A stretch of 64,000 nucleotides of DNA, taken from positions 18,236-82,235 of the forward strand of contig NZ_JAGFXZ010000013.1 of the NCBI RefSeq assembly GCF_019038395.1, given 5' to 3'. The position numbers and the translations under genes are program-made. Source of the stretch: Acinetobacter sp. BY419. GTDB lineage: Bacteria; Pseudomonadota; Gammaproteobacteria; Pseudomonadales; Moraxellaceae. The notes below the pieces were generated by a model, which searched no databases, was not told where the DNA came from, and saw only the letters and a program-made list of their open reading frames with translations. Each line of letters starts with the position of its first letter. Position 1 is the stretch's first letter. Positions 1 to 7,257 of this stretch are shown here, one piece after another.

Positions 1-1
1 C

Positions 2-229
2 AAGAACTTGTACGATCTTCCTCCTGAAGAAGAAGCGAAAATCCCTACAGTTGCGCATAGCCTAGAAATGGCGCTTGAAGCACTTCAAGCGGATCATGAC
101 TACCTGTTAAAAGGTGGCGTGTTCACCAAAGAAATGCTTAATGCATATATCGAGCTTAAAACTGAAGAAGTTCGTCGTCTGAACACGACTACTCACCCAG
201 TTGAATTTGAAATGTACTATAGCTTGTAA
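2..229 (+). CDS. glnA: Glutamine synthetase, C-terminal end (5' partial)
   Basis: Glutamine synthetase makes glutamine from glutamate, ammonia and ATP and is the main ammonia-assimilating enzyme in the cytoplasm. Only the last 75 codons are in the window; the gene runs off the left edge. The visible part opens with [10 protein letters not shown], the segment that in the enterobacterial GSI-beta enzyme carries the tyrosine adenylylated by GlnE (here the codon at 11-13), and ends with the typical [11 protein letters not shown] tail. Keeping this tyrosine suggests control by adenylylation. A rho-independent terminator follows 22 bases after the stop codon. The TTG at 8 is an internal leucine codon, not a start. 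Confidence 0.95.
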   Translation, partial: KNLYDLPPEEEAKIPTVAHSLEMALEALQADHDYLLKGGVFTKEMLNAYIELKTEEVRRLNTTTHPVEFEMYYSL

Positions 230-251
230 TTCATTCCGAATTAAAGCGAAG

Positions 252-279
252 AAAACCCGCGCATGTCGCGGGTTTTTTT
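252..279 (+). terminator. Rho-independent terminator of glnA
   Basis: A 10-bp inverted repeat (252-261 with 267-276, core CCCGCG/CGCGGG) with a five-base loop runs into a T tract. Confidence 0.9.
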
Positions 280-319
280 GTATCATCTGTTTATAATTTT
301 AAATGATTGATGGGCTTAA

Positions 320-595
320 ATGGCACAACGTAAAAAGTACACCAGCTTTTATCCATGGATCGATCCAAAAGATCATGATAAAGGTTTCAAACTAAATTTC
401 TCTGAAGTGACTTATCTTGAAGTGGGGCGGTCGCCTGAGGGTTATAAGCAGGCTCAATTTGTGGCGCTAAAAAATCCAGAAATGGCGTTGGATTATGCCT
501 ATCCTGAATCATTTTATTTGAGTGCTGAAGGTTTTATTTTAATTAAAACCCCGCAAGGCAAATATGAAATCATTGCAAAAACAGATAACTGTTAA
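320..595 (+). CDS. Hypothetical protein, 91 aa
   Basis: I do not recognise the family. The product is 91 residues, soluble, with no signal peptide or membrane segment, fairly rich in tyrosine, phenylalanine and lysine, and predicted to be a compact mixed alpha/beta protein. It starts at an ATG and ends ten bases before ubiC on the same strand, so it is probably co-transcribed with ubiC-ubiA. Base composition resembles its neighbours. The open frame, its clean fit between the glnA terminator and ubiC, and the ordinary amino-acid composition support a real gene; function is unknown. Confidence 0.7.
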   Translation: MAQRKKYTSFYPWIDPKDHDKGFKLNFSEVTYLEVGRSPEGYKQAQFVALKNPEMALDYAYPESFYLSAEGFILIKTPQGKYEIIAKTDNC

Positions 596-604
596 TAATT
601 AACA

Positions 605-1111
605 ATGAATAGTCATTCTAAAAATCAAGGTCAGCGTATATGGATGCCAACTCTGCCTGCAGAGTTAAAACCATGGCTGTATGCATCAGGTTCACTCACA
701 CAGCAACTGACCGATTTGGCTCAGGGGCAGTTTCGTGTCGAGCCAATTCAGGAGCATTTTCAGCGTTTGAGCTTCGCTAATGCTAAATGGATGCAGATGT
801 CCCATCAGCATACTTCATGGGTACGTGAAAGTTATCTTTATGGTTCAGAGCAGACGCCTTGGGTGAAGGCAAAAAGTATTTTCCCAATATTAAGCCTGCA
901 AAAAAAAGCCCGAATTTTTCAGCATATTGGCCGTAAGCCGATCGGCTGGTTTCTGTTTCAGCGCACCAATCCACTCTGTCAGCGCCGGGTGGTACTTTTA
1001 GATGAAGGCTGGACCCGCCAGAGCTGCTATACTTGGCATGGCTGTAAATTTATCGTACAAGAAACATTTTTACCGGCATTTGAACACTTTATACAAAATT
1101 CACGGGCTTGA
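605..1111 (+). CDS. ubiC: Chorismate--pyruvate lyase
   Basis: UbiC removes pyruvate from chorismate to give 4-hydroxybenzoate, the first committed precursor of ubiquinone, in the cytoplasm. At 168 residues the length fits the family. The middle carries the family's WVRE...PWVKAKSIFP segment, and the C-terminal part (LFQRTNPLCQRR...) also fits the UbiC pattern. The next gene is the prenyltransferase that consumes its product, which strongly supports the call. The stop codon lies six bases before the ubiA ATG. The ATG at 605 is preferred, although the internal ATG near residue 14 cannot be excluded. Confidence 0.92.
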   Translation: MNSHSKNQGQRIWMPTLPAELKPWLYASGSLTQQLTDLAQGQFRVEPIQEHFQRLSFANAKWMQMSHQHTSWVRESYLYGSEQTPWVKAKSIFPILSLQKKARIFQHIGRKPIGWFLFQRTNPLCQRRVVLLDEGWTRQSCYTWHGCKFIVQETFLPAFEHFIQNSRA

Positions 1112-1116
1112 TTTTT

Positions 1117-1995
1117 ATGGCAACCGCACAAGTAATCACCTGGCGTGAGCGTCTTAGCGCCTATTATTATCTTTGTCGTTTTGATAAACCGATTGGGACT
1201 GAACTGGTCTTTTGGCCCACCATGTGGGCGCTGTGGATTGCCGCTCAGGGCATGCCAAGCATTGAAATTTTGATTCCCATGATTTTGGGCGTGATTTTTA
1301 TGCGGGCGGCAGGTTGTGCCATTAATGATTTTGCCGACCGTAAAGTCGATGCGCATGTGGAGCGAACTAAAAACCGTCCACTAGCGACCGGAGTCATCAG
1401 TGCCAAAGAAGCGGTGATGGTATTTCTGGTTTTGGTGGCTGCCAGCGCCTGTCTGTTATTTTTCTTGCCGATTGAAACTTTTTACTGGTCATTTGGGGCT
1501 TTGTTTTTAGCGTTTATTTATCCTTTTATGAAGCGCTATACCCATTTGCCTCAAGTGTTTTTGGGTGCGGCATTTTCCTGGTCCATCCCAATGGCCTATA
1601 CCGCAGTCGGACAAACGCCTGATTTAATCTGCTGGCTTTTATATTTTGGTAATCTGGCCTGGACCGTGGCTTACGATACCCAATATGCGATTGCGGATCG
1701 CGAATACGACTTGAAAATTGGGGTGAAATCGACAGCGATTTTATTTGGCCAGCGCGATATTCAGATAATTAGTGTATTGCAGATAAGCAGTATTTTATTG
1801 ATAGGTGCTGCTCTTTGGCTGGAAAACTTATTGGTTCCATTTGGCTTGCTAGCACTTTTGCTGGTTGCTGCTGATTTTATTTATCAATGGTTTAAAACTC
1901 GAGATAAAAATCCGCAAATGTGTTTTTGGGCTTTCCGTCATAACCGCTGGATTGGACTCATTATTTTTGCAGGAATACTCTTAGCTCTCAGGTAA
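1117..1995 (+). CDS. ubiA: 4-hydroxybenzoate octaprenyltransferase
   Basis: UbiA is the inner-membrane prenyltransferase that attaches the polyprenyl chain to 4-hydroxybenzoate in ubiquinone synthesis. The 292-residue product is strongly hydrophobic with about eight to nine membrane segments. It carries both Asp-rich Mg-diphosphate motifs: NDFADRKVD (first) and the later YDTQYAIADREYD (second). I start it at the ATG at 1117, which gives MATAQVITWRERL; a TTG at 1108 in the same frame would overlap ubiC by four bases but adds only three residues. It forms an operon with ubiC and is closed by a terminator. Confidence 0.95.
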   Translation: MATAQVITWRERLSAYYYLCRFDKPIGTELVFWPTMWALWIAAQGMPSIEILIPMILGVIFMRAAGCAINDFADRKVDAHVERTKNRPLATGVISAKEAVMVFLVLVAASACLLFFLPIETFYWSFGALFLAFIYPFMKRYTHLPQVFLGAAFSWSIPMAYTAVGQTPDLICWLLYFGNLAWTVAYDTQYAIADREYDLKIGVKSTAILFGQRDIQIISVLQISSILLIGAALWLENLLVPFGLLALLLVAADFIYQWFKTRDKNPQMCFWAFRHNRWIGLIIFAGILLALR

Positions 1996-2017
1996 TGACC
2001 GTATATCGGATAATAAC

Positions 2018-2046
2018 AAAAGCATCCTATAAGGGTGCTTTTTTTT
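2018..2046 (+). terminator. Terminator of ubiCA
   Basis: Inverted repeat 2018-2027/2033-2042 (one G-T pair) followed by an eight-base T run. Confidence 0.85.
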
Positions 2047-2108
2047 ATGCTTAATTTTGAGTGATCTCTATAAAAAGAGATAGGGAATAACAATAAAAGG
2101 ATAGAAAT

Positions 2109-3314
2109 ATGCAGAACGGTTATAAGAAATTGATGTTGGGCGTACTGTGTTCTTCAGTACTATTTTTATCTGCGTGTGGTGATGACAATGACGACATTTA
2201 TATAGGATTTAATCCGGTACGAAACTATACCGTAGATGATCAGGTGAAAGAAGTTGTCGAGCGTCATGATATCTTTACTTATAGAATGGAAAGCGTACAA
2301 GATCGAGAGATTCGTGCAACTGCGCTGGTATTTACCCCAAAAGGTACTCCACCTGTAGGCGGTTGGCCAATCGTTGTCTGGGCACATGGTACTACTGGTG
2401 CTGCTGATAAATGTGCACCTTCACGGCTTGCGCTAGATGGGCCTGAAAAGGCCTTGGTTATGGGGCTGGTACAACGAGGTTATGCGGTGATTGCGCCAGA
2501 TTATGAAGGCTTAGGTAATGATAATGTACCTCATCCATATTTACATCTGGAAAGTGCTGCCAAGTCAATATTGTCGGCGATTAGTGAAGCCCAAAAACAG
2601 TATGGTGGACTGCTGGCTAAAGACTGGGGAGTGATTGGTTGGTCTCAGGGTGGTCATGCTGCCTTGGCCGCTGCAGAATTTTATAAGGCTTTACCAAATA
2701 ATACCTATCGTGGTGCAGTTGCGATTGCCCCGGCTTCCTATCTTAATGATACCTTGGAAGAAGGGCTTTTATTTGCTCAAGGTCTGGCTGCGTCAGGGAA
2801 TGTGGCACAAGCAGTTCCAATTGCTGCGACTTTATATACGTATGCCGCTATCGTCAGTTCAGGAATTAAGGCGGAAAAAACCAGCTTTAATTACAATCAG
2901 GCCTTTGTCAATGCCAAGGTTGATCTGGCTAGGCAGGCTGAAAGTTTATGTTCCCCTGAGCTTGCACAACGTTTTGGTGCAGATATTCAAACGACATTAC
3001 AAAGTGGTGTGAGTTTCTCGCAATACCAGGCATTACAGCAAAACTTCCTGAATGATCCTGATATTATGAATTATCTGATAGATAATCAGCCTGCACAAAC
3101 TCGACTTGATCGTCCAGTTTATATTTTTCAAGGTACAGCAGATACCACGGTACCTTATACCATTACCGAGATATTATATGAAGGGATGCTTGCAGATGGA
3201 ACTGATGTGAAGTTAATTCCAATACTGAATGCAACGCATGCCACAGCGGTCACTGAAAATATTCCAGCACTGCTCAATACGGTAGAAGCGGTCATGAATA
3301 CCCCAGTGTCCTGA
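2109..3314 (+). CDS. Lipoprotein alpha/beta hydrolase, secretory-lipase-like
   Basis: This 401-residue protein has a lipoprotein signal peptide ending in the lipobox L-S-A-C with the acylated cysteine at residue 23, so it should be anchored in a membrane facing the periplasm or surface. The rest is an alpha/beta hydrolase: an oxyanion-region motif WAHGTTG (91-97), the nucleophile elbow GWSQGG with Ser179, a likely acid in GTADTTVPY and a late His in NATHATA. The pattern resembles the secretory lipase (LIP) family; an esterase or lipase role is likely but the substrate is unknown. A good ribosome site (AAGGA) lies seven bases before the ATG. A paralogue of the same length lies at 61117-62322. 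Confidence 0.82.
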   Translation: MQNGYKKLMLGVLCSSVLFLSACGDDNDDIYIGFNPVRNYTVDDQVKEVVERHDIFTYRMESVQDREIRATALVFTPKGTPPVGGWPIVVWAHGTTGAADKCAPSRLALDGPEKALVMGLVQRGYAVIAPDYEGLGNDNVPHPYLHLESAAKSILSAISEAQKQYGGLLAKDWGVIGWSQGGHAALAAAEFYKALPNNTYRGAVAIAPASYLNDTLEEGLLFAQGLAASGNVAQAVPIAATLYTYAAIVSSGIKAEKTSFNYNQAFVNAKVDLARQAESLCSPELAQRFGADIQTTLQSGVSFSQYQALQQNFLNDPDIMNYLIDNQPAQTRLDRPVYIFQGTADTTVPYTITEILYEGMLADGTDVKLIPILNATHATAVTENIPALLNTVEAVMNTPVS

Positions 3315-3330
3315 TTAAAACAAGAATGAT

Positions 3331-3373
3331 AAATCCATGTTGGCTTGAGGTCGGCGTGGATTTAAATATTTTT
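3331..3373 (+). terminator. Probable terminator of the lipoprotein hydrolase
   Basis: Nine-base stem 3331-3339/3355-3363 with a 15-base loop, followed by an interrupted T-rich stretch; weaker than the other terminators here. Confidence 0.55.
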
Positions 3374-3446
3374 CGGCCTTGAGCTATGACTTTATTTTGT
3401 TATATTGAGCAGTGCAATTAAATGACGAAATTAAAGTAGGTTTGTT

Positions 3447-3710
3447 ATGTCTGAGAAACCACAGCCCCGCAGTGTCAAAAAGCTATTGATCTTCGGTACG
3501 CTTGCACTTTGTATTCCGGTGTTTTTAATAAGTATGGCATTTCTCGCGGTAAATAGTGATGCTAAAAATCAGGAGAAATATAAACAGCAGCAGGCAGATA
3601 TGATTGCGCGTATTGAAGCACGAGAAGCTGCGGAAAAGCTCAAAGCAGAGCAGGATGCTAAGGTAAATTCAACCCAAGCTGTGTCTGAAAATACAGCAAC
3701 AGCACCTTAA
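3447..3710 (+). CDS. Small membrane-anchored hypothetical protein, 87 aa
   Basis: Unrecognised family. The short basic N-terminus (about 14 residues) is followed by one hydrophobic segment (about residues 14-34) and then a highly charged helical tail rich in Glu, Lys, Ala and Gln (EAREAAEKLKAEQ) that looks like a coiled coil. This predicts a single-pass inner-membrane protein. A purine-rich AAAGTAGG precedes the ATG. The gene stands alone between two terminators. A decayed relative of its 3' half lies at about 5080-5213, on the other side of ddh, so the gene was once duplicated. Confidence 0.7.
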   Translation: MSEKPQPRSVKKLLIFGTLALCIPVFLISMAFLAVNSDAKNQEKYKQQQADMIARIEAREAAEKLKAEQDAKVNSTQAVSENTATAP

Positions 3711-3859
3711 TTTATCTCACCCAACTTTCAATGCCCTTTACACTTCTCTGAAACTGTATTTTCTGCGTATCGGATAGTCACATGGTTTATTGCAAACTGG
3801 CTAAAGTGAGTGTGGGTATTCGATATTTCTTGATGAAGTAATTTCTACTCTAAAATAGA

Positions 3860-3900
3860 AAAATCTAGCCACCCCTCATCCGATTGGTGACTAGATTTAA
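3860..3900 (-). terminator. Terminator of ddh (minus strand)
   Basis: Stem of 13 bases with one mismatch (AAATCTAG arms at both ends, CCACC/GGTG inner part); on the minus strand it runs into a T tract. It sits just after the ddh stop codon. Confidence 0.8.
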
Positions 3901-3906
3901 ATGGTC

Positions 3907-4896
3907 TTAAAGCAATTCTTTGCGCAATTGCTCTGGGGATTTAATTGAAAGTAGTCCGGGAGCTACATCAAATGCTGTTTTGGCACCATATTGCTGAGCC
4001 TGATTCAGGCGGTAGCAGGCACGGGCATAAGCCACTAAAACACTTGCGGTAAATTCAGGATTGCTATTCAGCTTTAAAGAAAACTCAATCACTTGTTGTT
4101 GATCATCACTTGTATTGCCACTACGGATGACAAAACCGCCATGCGGCATATCCTGATGATCTTTCAGTAAGGTTTCCTCACTGATAAAATTCACGGTCGT
4201 ATTATAATCGGCAAAGTAATCAGGCATGCTGACGATAGTCTGTTCAACCGTAGCAGCATCAGCACCTTGTTCTAATACCACATAACAGTCACGATGATGT
4301 TTATCTTTAGTGCTTAACTCAGGTCGTGCGCCACTGCGGACTTGTTCAATCGTATCTGTTGATGGAATGGTATATTGGACTCCCGCTTTCACGCCTGATA
4401 CACGGCGGATTGCATCTGAATGACCCTGGCTTAAGCCTTTACCCCAAAAGGTATAAGTTTCACCATCTGGTAATAATGCTTCGCCAAATAAACGGTTAAT
4501 GGAGAACATGCCAGGATCCCAGCCAATAGAAATCAAGGCTGTTTTTTGGTTGGTAACCGCAGGTGCATCGACTGCAGCATAGTATTCCGGAATACGTGCA
4601 TGCGTATCAAAACTATCTACAGTATTGAACTTGCTTGCAAAGACAGGAGTCTGTTGCGGTAAGTCATCTTTAGAGCCACCACACAGAATCAGCACATCAA
4701 TTTTATCGCTAAAATCATTTAATAGTGCATCGATGCTATACACGTGAGTGTCTGCAAAGCAAGGAGAGACGCTGCTTGGTGAGCGACGAGTAAAAATACC
4801 CACAAGCTGCATATCGGGGTTTTTCTGAATGGCAGCTTCAACACCGCGACCAAGATTACCGTAACCCGCGATACCAATACGAATAGAATTTTGCAT
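3907..4896 (-). CDS. ddh: meso-diaminopimelate D-dehydrogenase
   Basis: Ddh is an NADPH enzyme that converts tetrahydrodipicolinate, ammonia and NADPH directly to meso-diaminopimelate, bypassing the acylated dap route to lysine and peptidoglycan; it can also run oxidatively. The product (329 aa from the ATG at 4896) shows the N-terminal GYGNLGRGVE nucleotide-binding loop, FTRRSP, then the family signatures GWDPGMFSINR, FWGKGLSQGHSDA, and MPHGGFVI. These match the corynebacterial enzyme along the whole length. An in-frame extension to 4983 is hydrophobic and not part of the family, so I reject it, though no clear ribosome site precedes 4896. The gene has its own terminator and lies between an intact and a decayed copy of another small gene. 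Confidence 0.92.
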   Translation of the reverse strand: MQNSIRIGIAGYGNLGRGVEAAIQKNPDMQLVGIFTRRSPSSVSPCFADTHVYSIDALLNDFSDKIDVLILCGGSKDDLPQQTPVFASKFNTVDSFDTHARIPEYYAAVDAPAVTNQKTALISIGWDPGMFSINRLFGEALLPDGETYTFWGKGLSQGHSDAIRRVSGVKAGVQYTIPSTDTIEQVRSGARPELSTKDKHHRDCYVVLEQGADAATVEQTIVSMPDYFADYNTTVNFISEETLLKDHQDMPHGGFVIRSGNTSDDQQQVIEFSLKLNSNPEFTASVLVAYARACYRLNQAQQYGAKTAFDVAPGLLSIKSPEQLRKELL

Positions 4897-5079
4897 AAAT
4901 AAACGATCACTGAATAAAAAAAAGAACGCTAAAAATAAACAAGATGATGATGACCAGATATGAAATAGGCAGAACAGGATCATCTTGCTTATATTTTGTT
5001 TTCGAAAGGATTATAGAGCGATAACTTAAATTTTAGCACCCTAAGTATCCAGAAAGGCGGGTTTAACTGAGAATGCTTT

Positions 5080-5213
5080 TAATGAGTGCGTAAATTTGGA
5101 GCGTATTGGCTACTAATGAAGCACGAGAAGCTATTCGGAAATTCAAGGTAGAAGGGGAGGTTTTGATCAATCCAACCTAGGTTGTATTGGGACGTGCCGC
5201 AATTGCACCTTAA
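5080..5213 (+). pseudogene. Decayed copy of the 3447-3710 small gene
   Basis: From 5118 the sequence shares 15 identical bases with 3615-3629, and the next 88 bases (5133-5220 against 3630-3717) align without any gap at roughly 60 percent identity by my hand count, ending with an identical GCACCTTAATTTATCT over the stop codon. Translated in the matching frame it reads EAREAIRKFKVEGE, against EAREAAEKLKAEQ in the intact gene, with an internal TAG where the intact copy has a glutamine. Upstream, 5075-5100 resembles the membrane-segment codons near 3520 but most of the 5' half is missing. No start codon or intact frame remains. Confidence 0.65.
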
Positions 5214-5214
5214 T

Positions 5215-5658
5215 TTATCTTAAATCCCTTTGCAATTGTCTAATGCTCGGAATCTGGGTGTATCGAATCACGGTATAGCCTGCTGCAATCAGCATGGCAT
5301 CCCGTTCAGCATCTTCCTGCTCTTTGCCAATATGGCTCGGATCATCTAATTCGATAATCGCTACTACATTATATTCGCGGTCAAGCACTACAAAGTCGGT
5401 GACTTTGCGATTGAACTGATTGCGCATCTTCATCTGGTCATGCGTGATTAAGGCACTAAACGCGACTTGGGCCAGAATATGATGATGAGGAAAGGCATCT
5501 TTCAGACGTGTGAACATTCTGCTTTCAAAGGCAGTAATCACGCGCTTCGGATAGAATTTCTTTTGACGGGTGAAAAGATGCGGGAAAAGCAGGCAAACTA
5601 ATGCAAATGTTGCCAGGCAGCCAATCACAAAAAATATAAACTGACTCAAATTAAACAC
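5215..5658 (-). CDS. DUF2726-domain protein (nuclease-like fold)
   Basis: The 147-residue protein starts with one membrane helix (about residues 5-25), followed by a soluble domain of the DUF2726 type. That domain has a restriction-endonuclease-like pattern: F-x-R-K-V-x-D-F-V-V then VVAIIELDDPSH, with conserved Asp, Glu and Asp residues, and a final IRYTQIPS strand. Such domains are often proposed to be nucleases or topoisomerase-associated, but here the activity is only inferred. The stop codon overlaps the end of the decayed gene copy. The start is 20-50 bases from the tRNA-Asn cassette terminator on the same strand. Confidence 0.75.
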   Translation of the reverse strand: MFNLSQFIFFVIGCLATFALVCLLFPHLFTRQKKFYPKRVITAFESRMFTRLKDAFPHHHILAQVAFSALITHDQMKMRNQFNRKVTDFVVLDREYNVVAIIELDDPSHIGKEQEDAERDAMLIAAGYTVIRYTQIPSIRQLQRDLR

Positions 5659-5679
5659 AGATCACAAATAGGGAAGAAT

Positions 5680-5709
5680 AAAAAAACCCACTTCGCAATG
5701 AGTGGGTTT
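5680..5709 (-). terminator. Terminator of first tRNA-Asn pair (minus strand)
   Basis: Nine-base stem (5684-5692/5701-5709, AAACCCACT/AGTGGGTTT) with an eight-base loop, running into a T tract on the minus strand. It is nearly identical to the hairpin at 6131-6165. Confidence 0.85.
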
Positions 5710-5720
5710 CTTCAGAATTT

Positions 5721-5796
5721 TGGCTCTCCCACCTGGGCTCGAACCAGGGACCTGCGGATTAACAGTCCGTCGCTCTACCGACTGAGCTATGGGAGA
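5721..5796 (-). tRNA. tRNA-Asn(GTT), copy 1
   Basis: A 76-base cloverleaf on the minus strand with encoded CCA. The anticodon loop ACTGTTAATCC gives anticodon GTT. Acceptor arms are TCTCCCA and TGGGAGA; D-loop and T-loop (GGTTCGAGCCC) are standard. It is separated from copy 2 by six bases. Confidence 0.97.
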
Positions 5797-5802
5797 ATAG
5801 AT

Positions 5803-5878
5803 TGGCTCTCCAACCTGGGCTCGAACCAGGGACCTGCGGATTAACAGTCCGTCGCTCTACCGACTGAGCTATTGGAGA
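5803..5878 (-). tRNA. tRNA-Asn(GTT), copy 2
   Basis: Same 76-base structure and GTT anticodon with encoded CCA; acceptor arms TCTCCAA/TTGGAGA differ from copy 1 by one compensated base pair. It is the 5' member of the first cassette, directly behind a consensus sigma-70 promoter. Confidence 0.97.
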
Positions 5879-5889
5879 ATCTGACAGCG

Positions 5890-5917
5890 ATTATAGAGAG
5901 ATTTGAAAAGGGGTCAA
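5890..5917 (-). promoter_or_regulatory. Sigma-70 promoter of first tRNA-Asn pair
   Basis: On the minus strand TTGACC (5912-5917) and a perfect TATAAT (5890-5895) are 16 bases apart, ending 11 bases before the mature tRNA 5' end. Confidence 0.85.
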
Positions 5918-6130
5918 GGCACTTCGAGAAAAAAGCTGAAGAAATTGAATCAAGTGTTTTAAAAATAATCGAAAAGGTTTTCAGTTCAAACTGTTATGTT
6001 CGTGTCAGTCAGTTCGAGCTGCAAGATGGTTATCAACCTTAATTTTTATAAAGGATCTGAATTATAAGACATGAGAGGGTTGATTGCGCATACAGAGATC
6101 AGTATGAGCTCAATTTAAAAAATGCAGAGA

Positions 6131-6165
6131 TAAAAAAACCCACTTCGCAATGAGTGGGCTTTTTT
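6131..6165 (-). terminator. Terminator of second tRNA-Asn pair (minus strand)
   Basis: Hairpin ACCCACT/AGTGGGCT with one G-T pair and a minus-strand T tract, the duplicate of the 5680-5709 hairpin. Confidence 0.85.
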
Positions 6166-6172
6166 AGAATCT

Positions 6173-6248
6173 TGGCTCTTCCACCTGGGCTCGAACCAGG
6201 GACCTGCGGATTAACAGTCCGTCGCTCTACCGACTGAGCTATGGAAGA
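6173..6248 (-). tRNA. tRNA-Asn(GTT), copy 3
   Basis: 76-base cloverleaf, anticodon GTT, encoded CCA. Acceptor arms are TCTTCCA/TGGAAGA, so both sides changed together relative to copy 1. Confidence 0.97.
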
Positions 6249-6253
6249 ATAGA

Positions 6254-6329
6254 TGGCTCTCCAACCTGGGCTCGAACCAGGGACCTGCGGATTAACAGTC
6301 CGTCGCTCTACCGACTGAGCTATTGGAGA
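6254..6329 (-). tRNA. tRNA-Asn(GTT), copy 4
   Basis: 76-base cloverleaf, anticodon GTT, encoded CCA, acceptor arms TCTCCAA/TTGGAGA as in copy 2. It is the first gene of the second cassette. Confidence 0.97.
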
Positions 6330-6340
6330 ATCTGATCGGC

Positions 6341-6369
6341 ATTTTAGGGAGGAATACCCAGGCCGTCAA
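6341..6369 (-). promoter_or_regulatory. Sigma-70 promoter of second tRNA-Asn pair
   Basis: On the minus strand TTGACG (6364-6369) and TAAAAT (6341-6346) are 17 bases apart, just before copy 4. The flanking bases differ from the first cassette promoter. Confidence 0.8.
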
Positions 6370-6430
6370 TCAATTAATGTAAAGAAATGAATTGTTTGCT
6401 TTATAAATATTCGTTTAGGGCCAAAAAATA

Positions 6431-6460
6431 AAAAAATCACCCAAAATGGGTGATTTTTTT
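6431..6460 (-). terminator. Terminator of sodB (minus strand)
   Basis: Perfect inverted repeat AAATCACCCA/TGGGTGATTT with a three-base loop and A/T tracts on both sides, 20 bases after the sodB stop. Confidence 0.88.
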
Positions 6461-6477
6461 AGCAAAGAAATAAAAAA

Positions 6478-7104
6478 TTATTTCTCAACACCTGCAGGCT
6501 GACCTGCATATTTTGCATTTGCGTAATCCCAGTTTACTAGGCTTTCTAGGAAAGTAGAGATGTACTTAGGACGAGCATTACGGAAATCGATGTAATAAGC
6601 ATGTTCCCAAACGTCAATCGTCAATACTGCAATTTTACCATGCGCCATTGGCGTATCAGCATTTGAAGTTTTCATGATTGAAAGCTGGCCATTTACTTTG
6701 TCAGCCACTAACCAAGCCCAACCTGAACCGAATTGAGTGGTTGCAGCAGCAGCAAATTCTTCAGCAAATTTTTCGTAAGAACCGAAAGCTTCGTCAATTT
6801 TTGCAGCCAAAGTACCAGTTGCTTTACCGCCACCGTTTTTAGCCATACAGTTCCAGTAGAACGTGTGGTTCCATACTTGAGCAGCGTTATTGAAAACACC
6901 TGCTTTAGAAGCATCACCAGCAGTCGCTGTAATGATTTCTTCTAGAGTTTTGCCTTCAAGCTCAGTACCTGCGATCAGGTTATTCAGGTTAACCACATAA
7001 GTATTGTGGTGTTTGTCGTGATGATATTCTAAAGTTTCTTTGCTGATGTGTGGAGCAAGATCTTCGTAGCCGTAAGGTAATGCTGGTAAAGTAATGGTTG
7101 TCAT
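6478..7104 (-). CDS. sodB: Superoxide dismutase, iron type
   Basis: Cytoplasmic superoxide dismutase converting superoxide to oxygen and hydrogen peroxide. At 208 residues it has the family length. Metal ligands are visible: His28 in EYHHDKHH, His80 in QVWNHTFYW, and Asp164 and His168 in DVWEHAYYID. Gln76 in the AAQVWNH motif and the FNNAAQ context are typical of the iron enzyme rather than the manganese one. I place the start at the ATG at 7104, which gives MTTITLPALPYGY and has AAGGAATTGAGAAC just before it; the longer in-frame start at 7140 would add a non-conserved tail. Monocistronic, with its own terminator. Confidence 0.96.
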   Translation of the reverse strand: MTTITLPALPYGYEDLAPHISKETLEYHHDKHHNTYVVNLNNLIAGTELEGKTLEEIITATAGDASKAGVFNNAAQVWNHTFYWNCMAKNGGGKATGTLAAKIDEAFGSYEKFAEEFAAAATTQFGSGWAWLVADKVNGQLSIMKTSNADTPMAHGKIAVLTIDVWEHAYYIDFRNARPKYISTFLESLVNWDYANAKYAGQPAGVEK

Positions 7105-7257
7105 GTTCTCAATTCCTTGCATTTTGCTGGGTTTTAACAATAAGTGGCTTTATTGTAATAGATAATCGGGCAGAAATGGGCATCGTGTATAAATAACAAT
7201 ACACAATAAATCCTGAAAATATATGAATAAAGCCTCTGAGCATAACCGTCAGTCGAA

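Noticed and set aside
2635..3012. 125-aa frame inside the lipoprotein hydrolase gene
   Set aside because: Shadow of the correct frame; the hydrolase motifs are all in the other frame.
4897..4983. Upstream in-frame extension of ddh (MILFCLFHIW...)
   Set aside because: The added stretch is hydrophobic and absent from the Ddh family; the conserved protein starts at 4896.
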